A stretch of DNA of 5,327 nucleotides from CBFDBT01 sp965603115 (lineage in GTDB: Bacteria > Pseudomonadota > Alphaproteobacteria > Sphingomonadales > Kordiimonadaceae): positions 1 through 5,327 of the forward strand of contig CBFDBT010000181.1 of the NCBI GenBank assembly GCA_965603115.1. The letters are read 5' to 3'. The number at the start of each line of letters is the position of its first letter. Position 1 is the first letter of the stretch. The notes beneath the pieces were generated by a model, which was given only the letters and a program-made list of their open reading frames with translations, was not told the origin of the DNA and searched no databases. Below are positions 1-4,545 of the stretch, piece by piece. The position numbers and the translations under genes are program-made.

Positions 1-49
1 GACCCTCTGTTCCCAAAACAGATGCGCTACCAGGCTGCGCCACTCCCCG
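1..49 (-). tRNA. tRNA-Pro (anticodon UGG), partial
   Basis: Read on the minus strand from 49 leftwards, the sequence begins CGGGGAGTGG, has a D arm closed by GCGC/GCGC around AGCCTGGTA, and then an anticodon arm TCTGT-TTTGGGA-ACAGA. In that seven-base loop the anticodon is UGG (positions 15-13), which decodes proline codons. The C at position 1 of the tRNA is typical of bacterial tRNA-Pro. Only about 49 of the roughly 77 nucleotides are present. The T arm, acceptor 3' strand and CCA end lie beyond the left edge of the window. It sits 47 bp downstream of the thioesterase gene on the same strand. Confidence 0.93.
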
Positions 50-59
50 GCGCGGTGAC

Positions 60-88
60 TATTTAGGGTGAACAGAAGATAAGTGCAA
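60..88 (-). promoter_or_regulatory. candidate promoter of tRNA-Pro
   Basis: On the minus strand TTGCAC (88-83) is followed after 17 bases by TAAATA (65-60). Initiation would fall near 53, a few bases before the mature tRNA 5' end at 49. Both hexamers are imperfect, but the spacing and position suit a short-leader tRNA transcript. No terminator separates the thioesterase stop from the tRNA, so read-through is an alternative source of transcript. Confidence 0.4.
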
Positions 89-96
89 GAGAAATA

Positions 97-543
97 TTAC
101 TTTCTTTTCGCAAATAATTTAAACATGCCTGAAAATGTCATAATCACTGTATCGCCGCTGGTAATTTCCCCCTCTACAAAGGCAACAGATTTGCCTTTTG
201 CAATCGCCCGTGCATGGCCCTCTACCCAGCAACCCAGCGCACCGATATTTACGAAATTAGTCGTTAAGTTCATAGTAACAAAAGGAAATTCAGCTACTTC
301 ATGCACAGCTCTTGCCGCAACAATGTCGGCAAAGGTCATTAACATGCCGCCGTGGCATATTTTTCCCTTGTTCATATGCTTTTCTAAAACGCGGAAACCC
401 CGCGCCCAATTCTCGCCGTCAACTTTTTCAAAAATGGGCCCATTGCGCGCGCCAAACCCCAGCGTTGGGTCTATCGGCTCGAATCCCTCAGGCGGATTAG
501 ACGCTATAAGCTCTGCTTCGTCATAGCTGAAGGTTGCGCTCAT
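97..543 (-). CDS. PaaI-type hotdog-fold acyl-CoA thioesterase
   Basis: A 148-residue cytoplasmic protein of the PaaI/4HBT hotdog thioesterase superfamily, whose members hydrolyse acyl-CoA or aryl-CoA thioesters. The signature is a central CHGGMLMTFAD segment: HGG at residues 64-66 starts the long hotdog helix, and Asp73 is placed like the catalytic aspartate of E. coli PaaI. The later segment LTTNFVNIGALG (93-104) and the strand-rich C terminus fit the fold. Length is usual for the family and it seems complete. The start ATG (543-541) overlaps the stop of the DUF192 gene as ATGA, and only a weak AAAG-type ribosome site precedes it, so translation is probably coupled to the upstream gene. The substrate cannot be deduced: the neighbours are not catabolic genes, and nothing ties it to phenylacetate degradation. 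Family call firm, substrate unknown. Confidence 0.88.
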   Translation of the reverse strand: MSATFSYDEAELIASNPPEGFEPIDPTLGFGARNGPIFEKVDGENWARGFRVLEKHMNKGKICHGGMLMTFADIVAARAVHEVAEFPFVTMNLTTNFVNIGALGCWVEGHARAIAKGKSVAFVEGEITSGDTVIMTFSGMFKLFAKRK

Positions 544-1027
544 TTTGCTTTGGCTGCTTTGAAAATACTGTGGATCACTTTATCACCAGGGCGAATGCCT
601 AGCTCCTTAGCGCGCCCTCCTGCAAGCTCAAGCACGGCTAGTACCGGACCACGGGAATGGCGTGGGCTTTCGTCACCGGGTACAGCATTGCGAATGATAT
701 TAGCAATTCTGCCATTTTCGCGGATATAAATAATATCAAGATAGATAAGGCAACCCTTCATCCAATAGCTTCTGCGTTCTGCTTGGTCGTAAACAAAGAA
801 CATGCCCTTGTCAGGGTCAAGCTTGGTGCGTCCCATCATGCCTATCGCCTGCTGCTGATAAGTTGTGGCTAGCTCGACCAAAACTGGTGGGTACCAGACT
901 TGGAGACCACTTCAAGCGGCATGGTTGCCATGCCGCGCTGCGGAATTTGTTGCGCATGAGAGGGGCTTGTTAAGGCAGCACTAAAAAATATTAGAGTTAC
1001 TAAAGAGAGAAATGACTTTTTTATCAT
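540..1027 (-). pseudogene. DUF192 family secreted protein, apparent frameshift
   Basis: Minus-strand DUF192 gene split between two frames. From ATG 1027 the first frame gives MIKKSFLSLVTLIFFSAAL..., a classical signal peptide probably cut after SHA (residue 25), and runs through PLEVVSKSGTHQF to a TAG at 871-869 (52 codons). The DUF192 domain continues in another frame from VELATTYQQQAIGMMGRTKL to the TGA at 542-540. Adding one T/A to the four-base run at 880-883 restores HQF-x-VELA, the family's normal spacing, and a protein of about 162 residues. This is therefore either a real inactivating deletion or a homopolymer sequencing error. Start 1027 is preferred over ATG 1036 because an AAGG motif lies 10 bases upstream of it. 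Family features seen: GMMGR, GMFFVY, VLELAGG, GIRPGD. DUF192 function is not established; members are small, usually exported proteins. It overlaps the thioesterase gene by ATGA. Confidence 0.8.
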
Positions 1028-1112
1028 GCGTGGCATACCTTAAATAATACGTGAGCTTACTTTGATGCCATTCAGTATTGGCGACATAAGCTGAATAGTT
1101 GATGAATAACTT

Positions 1113-1140
1113 TATCAGCCGCACTTTTTAAGGCAAGTCA
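1113..1140 (-). promoter_or_regulatory. weak candidate promoter for DUF192-thioesterase
   Basis: Between the terminator behind the cold-shock gene and the DUF192 start, the minus strand carries TTGCCT, then 16 bases, then TAAAGT, each matching four of six sigma70 consensus positions. A promoter is expected somewhere in this 115-bp gap because the terminator at 1142-1172 should stop upstream transcription. This specific pair is only a candidate. Confidence 0.25.
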
Positions 1141-1141
1141 T

Positions 1142-1172
1142 AAAAAAATGGCGCCGCGATTTGCAGCACCAT
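1142..1172 (-). terminator. rho-independent terminator of cold-shock gene
   Basis: On the minus strand ATGGTGCTGC (1172-1163), loop AAATC, GCGGCGCCAT (1157-1148) forms a ten-pair stem with two G-T pairs, followed directly by a run of six T. It lies 30 bp after the cold-shock stop codon, and separates that gene from DUF192. Confidence 0.85.
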
Positions 1173-1201
1173 TCTATGAATTGATACATATAAACTAGAG
1201 T

Positions 1202-1744
1202 CTAGACATCGCCTTGCAAAGCTATCTGAGCAACCAAAGGCCCCCGATCGCTTGTGCCGATACGCACTCGAACATTCTGACCCGGTACAATCTCGCTTAG
1301 TCCTGCTCTCCTGAGGGTCTCGACATGGACAAATATATCCTGACTTCCATCCTCACGAGCAACAAAGCCATATCCCTTAATGCGATTAAACCATTTAACG
1401 GTTACATCTTCAAAGTCAGCGGAAAGCTCAATACCTTCTTTTTCAAAACTTTCGCGAACCTCTTTATCTAGGTCAGCGGCCGTTGACAAATCAAGGTTAG
1501 TCACACGAATGGCCTGTAATCCGCGAGACCGCATTACTGCCTCACACTCAATCGTCGTCCCTTCGGGAACAGACCGTCTGCCTATATCTCTTAAAACGGA
1601 AAAATGGAGAAGGATATCTCCTGCATCACAATCCGATACTATAAAGCCAAACCCTTTTACAGCATCAAACCATTTCACAGTACCTTTATAGGAACTAGAC
1701 TCTTCTACAGCCTCTTCTGCGTTACTCACTACTTCACTTAACAT
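1202..1744 (-). CDS. double cold-shock-domain protein
   Basis: A 180-residue protein with two cold-shock (OB-fold) domains, the arrangement known from alphaproteobacteria, expected to bind single-stranded RNA or DNA in the cytoplasm as an RNA chaperone or regulator. Domain 1 spans about residues 19-85: GTVKWFDAVKGFGFI carries RNP1 (30-35), and DILLHFS (43-49) takes the place of RNP2. Domain 2 spans about 113-176: VTVKWFNRIKGYGFV with RNP1 (123-128) and a standard RNP2, DIFVHV (136-141). An acidic linker (about 86-112) joins them, and a short acidic tail precedes domain 1. The ATG at 1744 has AGAGG six bases upstream. A strong terminator follows. A CtrA box lies in the promoter region. Domain 2 keeps the canonical aromatic face; domain 1 has lost the RNP2 aromatic (Leu45). 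Cold induction is not shown by the sequence. Confidence 0.92.
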   Translation of the reverse strand: MLSEVVSNAEEAVEESSSYKGTVKWFDAVKGFGFIVSDCDAGDILLHFSVLRDIGRRSVPEGTTIECEAVMRSRGLQAIRVTNLDLSTAADLDKEVRESFEKEGIELSADFEDVTVKWFNRIKGYGFVAREDGSQDIFVHVETLRRAGLSEIVPGQNVRVRIGTSDRGPLVAQIALQGDV

Positions 1745-1805
1745 TACACACCTCTACTGGTTGAGACATAAAACTATGCCTCTATCTATATCCCCCTGCG
1801 TGTTG

Positions 1806-1834
1806 ATAATATTAACATTTTGTTAACCATGCAA
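1806..1834 (-). promoter_or_regulatory. candidate sigma70 promoter of double cold-shock gene
   Basis: On the minus strand TTGCAT (1834-1829) and TATTAT (1811-1806) are separated by exactly 17 bases. The -10 matches five of six positions and the -35 three of six. Transcription would start near 1799, leaving a leader of about 55 nucleotides. The spacer is filled by the CtrA box. Confidence 0.45.
1812..1830 (+). promoter_or_regulatory. CtrA-binding box (TTAA-N7-TTAACCAT)
   Basis: Positions 1812-1815 TTAA, seven bases, then 1823-1830 TTAACCAT: a full match to the consensus bound by the alphaproteobacterial cell-cycle and motility regulator CtrA, including the CCAT extension of the right half. 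The core is also a perfect inverted repeat (TTAACA-TTT-TGTTAA, 1812-1826). It lies about 70-85 bp upstream of the cold-shock start, inside the likely promoter spacer, a position more often linked with repression than activation. The match is seen; binding is inferred. Confidence 0.65.
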
Positions 1835-1876
1835 CTAAATTATGCATTAATTAAACGCTACTTAGAAAAAACAACT

Positions 1877-1905
1877 AAAAAAAGGGGGCAAAGCCCCCTT
1901 TTTTT
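1877..1905 (-). terminator. rho-independent terminator of nhaB
   Basis: A7-GGGGGC-AAA-GCCCCC-T7 is a perfect inverted repeat: a six-pair GC stem with a three-base loop, extended by flanking A/T runs to thirteen pairs. It starts 21 bp after the nhaB stop. The symmetry makes it usable in both directions, but only the minus-strand gene needs it here. Confidence 0.92.
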
Positions 1906-1926
1906 GCCTTTAAAAAAAAGCCGTAT

Positions 1927-3519
1927 TTAGTGTGAACTACTCTCATCTACTACTTTAGAGGCATCAACAGTGTGGTGCTCGATATAATGCTTATCATAGA
2001 GCATATCAGTCGCCGGAACGAGCAAGTAGGCCACAGCAAGGTACCCTGTTACTGCCATAGTAATGGTATAAGGCAGCGCCATAAATACCATCTTCATATA
2101 GCTTAGGCGAATAAGTGGCGCCAAGGCACTGGTGAGCAAGAAGAGGAAAGCTGCCTGACCATTTGGTGTCGCAACAGACGGAATATTCGTGCCTGTATTG
2201 ATCGCTACAGCCATAAGGTCATAAACATCACGCGTGATAGCGCCTTCAGCAAGGGATTTTCCAATCTCGGATATATAGACAGTTGCCACAAACACATTAT
2301 CAGATATGGCTGACAGTGCACCGTTTACAATATAAAAGGTAGTGATTTGCTGATTACCCTCAAGGGACAATACATAATTAATAACAGGAATGAAAAGCTG
2401 CTGATCTGCAATCACGGCTACAATGGCAAAGAACACCACCAAGAGCGCCGTAAAGGGCAGAGCCTCTTCAAAAGCTTTACCAATTTGATGCTCGTTGATA
2501 ACGCCGGTAAAGGCCGTTGCAAGAACGATAACCGACAAACCAATAAGACCTGGAGCCGCAAGGTGGTTCATCAAAGCATAAACAAGCCATAAAGCCACTA
2601 TACCTTGGATCACGAGTGAGGCTTTATCACGTTCCGTCATGCGCTCAGTTTCATAGGCATCATAGTCCTGCAGAACTTTAAACACTTTGGTCGGAATTGT
2701 AGCGCCGTAACCAAACTTTTTGGTTACTTCAAGACCTATACATGTCATCAAGCCAACCACAAGAACCGGCATGGAAACTGGAGCCATGCGATAGAAGAAC
2801 TCCATAAAGTCCCAACCCGCTTTTGTTGCAATAACAATATTTTGTGGCTCACCAACCAATGTACAAACACCACCGAGGGCCGTACCGACAGCGGCGTGCA
2901 TAACTAGGCTACGCAAGAATGAGCGAAACTGGTCTAAGTCATCATGGGTAAAAGCATCAAAATGTTCATCACTACCATGGTCATGGTCATCATGATCAAA
3001 ACTCTTCCCCGATGCCACTTTGTGATAGATAGAATAGAAACCTACAGACACGGTTATAATAACCGCAGTAACCGTTAAAGCATCCAGAAAGGCAGATAGA
3101 AGAGCAGCTGAAAATGAGAAGGTTAAAGAAAGCAACACTTTCGAGCGAACGTTTACCAAAAGTTTGGTGAACATAAACAACAACATTTTCTGCAAGAAAT
3201 AGATACCCGCTACCATGAAGACAAGTAGCAAGATAACCTCAAGGTTAGCCTCCACTTCATGCACGACCGTATCTGTCGAAGACATTCCTATGAATATAGC
3301 TTCAAGAGCTAGCAGACCACCGGGCTGTAGCGGATAACATTTAAGCGCCATCGCCAGTGTAAAAATAAACTCTAGAACCAACACCCACCCAGCAATATAG
3401 GGATCTACCAAAAAGAATAGAATAGGGTTAAGAATTAAAAAGCCAGCTATAGTCAACTTATACCAAGGGGCTGCTGCCCCTAAAAAGTTTCGACCATACG
3501 CATTTGCAAATCGTTGCAT
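1927..3519 (-). CDS. nhaB: Na+/H+ antiporter NhaB
   Basis: A 530-residue polytopic inner-membrane protein that exports sodium in exchange for protons, contributing to salt tolerance and pH homeostasis. It matches E. coli NhaB (513 residues) closely along its length: RNFLG...WYKL near the N terminus, EFIFTLAMALKCYPLQPGG (50-68), SAFLDALTV (142-150), HAAVGTALGG and VGEPQN (208-227), LPFTALL (354-360), AISDNVFVATVYI (404-416) and TGTNIPSVATPNGQAAFLFL (442-461). Asp146 and Asp407 align with the aspartates E. coli work reported as important for NhaB transport (Asp147, Asp404). The ATG at 3519 has a strong AAGGTGA site seven bases upstream. Unusual is the cytoplasmic loop at residues 174-194, densely packed with His and Asp where E. 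coli has only a moderately acidic stretch; the C-terminal tail (about 508-530) is hydrophilic and longer than in E. coli. It has its own terminator. Confidence 0.97.
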   Translation of the reverse strand: MQRFANAYGRNFLGAAAPWYKLTIAGFLILNPILFFLVDPYIAGWVLVLEFIFTLAMALKCYPLQPGGLLALEAIFIGMSSTDTVVHEVEANLEVILLLVFMVAGIYFLQKMLLFMFTKLLVNVRSKVLLSLTFSFSAALLSAFLDALTVTAVIITVSVGFYSIYHKVASGKSFDHDDHDHGSDEHFDAFTHDDLDQFRSFLRSLVMHAAVGTALGGVCTLVGEPQNIVIATKAGWDFMEFFYRMAPVSMPVLVVGLMTCIGLEVTKKFGYGATIPTKVFKVLQDYDAYETERMTERDKASLVIQGIVALWLVYALMNHLAAPGLIGLSVIVLATAFTGVINEHQIGKAFEEALPFTALLVVFFAIVAVIADQQLFIPVINYVLSLEGNQQITTFYIVNGALSAISDNVFVATVYISEIGKSLAEGAITRDVYDLMAVAINTGTNIPSVATPNGQAAFLFLLTSALAPLIRLSYMKMVFMALPYTITMAVTGYLAVAYLLVPATDMLYDKHYIEHHTVDASKVVDESSSH

Positions 3520-3523
3520 GAAA

Positions 3524-3562
3524 TCACCTTTGTTAATATGTAAGGCAAACCTATCGCCTCAC
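3524..3562 (-). promoter_or_regulatory. nhaB ribosome binding site with hairpin just upstream
   Basis: The Shine-Dalgarno AAGGTGA occupies 3530-3524. Just upstream on the transcript, GTGAGGC (3562-3556), a nine-base loop, and GCCTTAC (3546-3540) can form a seven-pair stem with one G-T pair. The sequence is seen; whether it regulates translation or binds a protein as DNA is unknown. Confidence 0.3.
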
Positions 3563-3582
3563 AAGTTTAAAATATTCCTGCA

Positions 3583-3610
3583 TGTATATACTCTCTACAC
3601 GGCAAATCAA
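3583..3610 (-). promoter_or_regulatory. candidate promoter of nhaB
   Basis: On the minus strand TTGATT (3610-3605), 16 bases, then TATACA (3588-3583), each matching four of six sigma70 positions. It would give a leader of about 57 nucleotides that includes the hairpin at 3540-3562. Confidence 0.35.
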
Positions 3611-3621
3611 GCATAAGCGGC

Positions 3622-3650
3622 TTTACCCAGTGAAGATTTATGCATACAAT
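3622..3650 (+). promoter_or_regulatory. candidate promoter of small membrane-peptide gene
   Basis: TTTACC (3622-3627) and TACAAT (3645-3650) are separated by 17 bases; the -10 matches five of six and the -35 four of six sigma70 positions. Transcription would start near 3657, some 26 bases before the TTG start at 3683. Confidence 0.45.
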
Positions 3651-3682
3651 TGTAAAGTCTATTAAATAAGAAGGAAATAATC

Positions 3683-3808
3683 TTGCAAAAAGACATCATT
3701 GAAGATGATGACAGCGATGAAACTGTGTCTGGCTTGCCAACTTGGGCTTGGGTCGGAGCTATCATAGCTATAACAGTTTCCTTGCTTGGCTACATTCATT
3801 ATATGTAA
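3683..3808 (+). CDS. small acidic single-span membrane protein, TTG start
   Basis: A 41-codon ORF of unknown function. It opens with TTG, seven bases after a strong AGAAGGA ribosome site, and ends with TAA at 3806-3808. The translation begins MQKDIIEDDDSDETVSG: ten of the first fourteen residues are Asp, Glu, Lys, Ser or Thr, and seven of them acidic. A hydrophobic helix of about 19 residues follows (LPTWAWVGAIIAITVSLLG, 18-36), then a short YIHYM tail. This is the composition of a single-pass small inner-membrane protein; the acidic N terminus argues for an N-out orientation by the positive-inside rule, though there is almost no positive charge to decide it. It is divergent from nhaB and converges on recX with a 9-bp gap. 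A promoter-like pair lies upstream. No family recognised; regulatory subunits of transporters or oxidases can look like this, but that is speculation. Confidence 0.62.
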   Translation: MQKDIIEDDDSDETVSGLPTWAWVGAIIAITVSLLGYIHYM

Positions 3809-3817
3809 TGTTTTACA

Positions 3818-4333
3818 TTAAATATTATTGCCAAGTATTTGTTTTATAATATCATAAGAGAAACCAGCACGCGCCATTGAAGCCGCTTCTTTGCGCTGTT
3901 TATCTGCGTCAGCTTCTTTAGTTCTGTAGGGACCGAATCGCCTTTTACGTGCGTATTTTTCCGCAGCCAACCTATCAGGGTCATCCCCCTCTTCAATATC
4001 CAGGCCTCCTATTGCTTTATCGATGTCATCACGCCCTACCCCCTTAGCCATCAAAGCTGCAATGATCCCACGCTTAGACTTGCCTGAGCCGTGCATGGCT
4101 CTGACCTTGCTTTTGGCATAACTTAAATCATTAACGTAGCCATAATTCTCACACTTCACGATGACAGCATCAATCCAGTCATAATGATCTGTGCACAACG
4201 CCTCTCCCTCTTCAAGGCGGCGCATGGCTTTTCGCTCTAATATCCTGCGGAGGTTTTTCACCGAGCTGCTGTAGCGCCCCAGATAATGAAACGCCGCCCG
4301 CTCAAGGTATCCTTGGCTTAATTTGCGAGGCAT
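3818..4333 (-). CDS. recX: regulatory protein RecX
   Basis: RecX-family protein, a modulator that binds RecA filaments and usually inhibits RecA recombinase and coprotease activity. With start ATG 4333 it is 171 residues, normal for the family. It shows the RecX layout of repeated three-helix units: an N-terminal YLERAAFHYLGRYSSSVKNL-type unit followed by RRILERKAMRR, a middle unit with YVNDLSYAKSKV and SKRGIIAALMAKGV followed by DDIDKAI, and a C-terminal unit with AEKYARKRRFG...RAGFSYDIIKQIL. An AAAAGG site lies ten bases before this ATG. The frame stays open to a TTG at 4414, but that extension is unlike RecX and has no ribosome site. recA is not in the window, so the gene is unlinked or farther away; no alphaproteobacterial LexA-type GTTC-N7-GTTC box was seen upstream. 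Confidence 0.85.
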   Translation of the reverse strand: MPRKLSQGYLERAAFHYLGRYSSSVKNLRRILERKAMRRLEEGEALCTDHYDWIDAVIVKCENYGYVNDLSYAKSKVRAMHGSGKSKRGIIAALMAKGVGRDDIDKAIGGLDIEEGDDPDRLAAEKYARKRRFGPYRTKEADADKQRKEAASMARAGFSYDIIKQILGNNI

Positions 4334-4450
4334 TGGCTGGGGGCCTTTTCTAGGTCTGTTGCCGAAAGGTTTGCAAGCTGCACAGCTAGGGCTGGAAAAT
4401 ATAATACTGCCCAAATACTAAAGAATAGTTTCAAAGCTTTCCCCTATGTT

Positions 4451-4469
4451 TGATCCACAATATGGATCA
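4451..4469. repeat. perfect inverted repeat, operator-like
   Basis: TGATCCA-CAATA-TGGATCA is a perfect palindrome with seven-base arms and a five-base spacer. It lies in the region between the divergent recX and EamA genes, 118 bp before the recX start and 77 bp before the permease start. There is no T run, so it is not a terminator. Its size and symmetry suit a dimeric helix-turn-helix regulator; the regulator is unknown. Confidence 0.6.
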
Positions 4470-4545
4470 CAGAAATAAATGATGCAAGACTCACTTACGA
4501 TTATGCGCTAATGGTCGAAACAACTTTTAAACCAAGAGATGCATT

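Noticed and set aside
83..526. Long plus-strand frame opposite the thioesterase gene
   Set aside because: Antisense shadow of a clear hotdog thioesterase; its translation has no family character and no ribosome site.
568..577. TGTGGATCA, one mismatch from a DnaA box
   Set aside because: It is inside the DUF192 coding end and isolated; a single imperfect nonamer does not indicate an origin.
540..881. A 113-codon DUF192 ORF starting at TTG 881
   Set aside because: It begins inside the domain, lacks a ribosome site, and the missing N terminus with a signal peptide lies directly upstream in another frame.
1070..1096. ATTCAG ... CTGAAT inverted repeat upstream of DUF192
   Set aside because: Six-base arms around a 15-base loop are expected by chance in AT-rich spacer DNA.
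1380..1691. Plus-strand frame opposite the double cold-shock gene
   Set aside because: Shadow of a well-supported gene; Ser/Thr/Pro-rich translation typical of antisense frames.
1847..1856. TTAATTAAAC as a second CtrA site
   Set aside because: The two TTAA elements are adjacent rather than seven bases apart.
3803..3818. ATGTAA-TGTT-TTACAT hairpin at the end of the small ORF as a terminator
   Set aside because: Only six pairs, nearly all A-T, with no convincing T run; too weak to call.
4334..4414. N-terminal extension of RecX from TTG 4414
   Set aside because: The 27 extra residues are unlike RecX, no Shine-Dalgarno precedes the TTG, and an ATG with an AAAAGG site begins just where family similarity begins.
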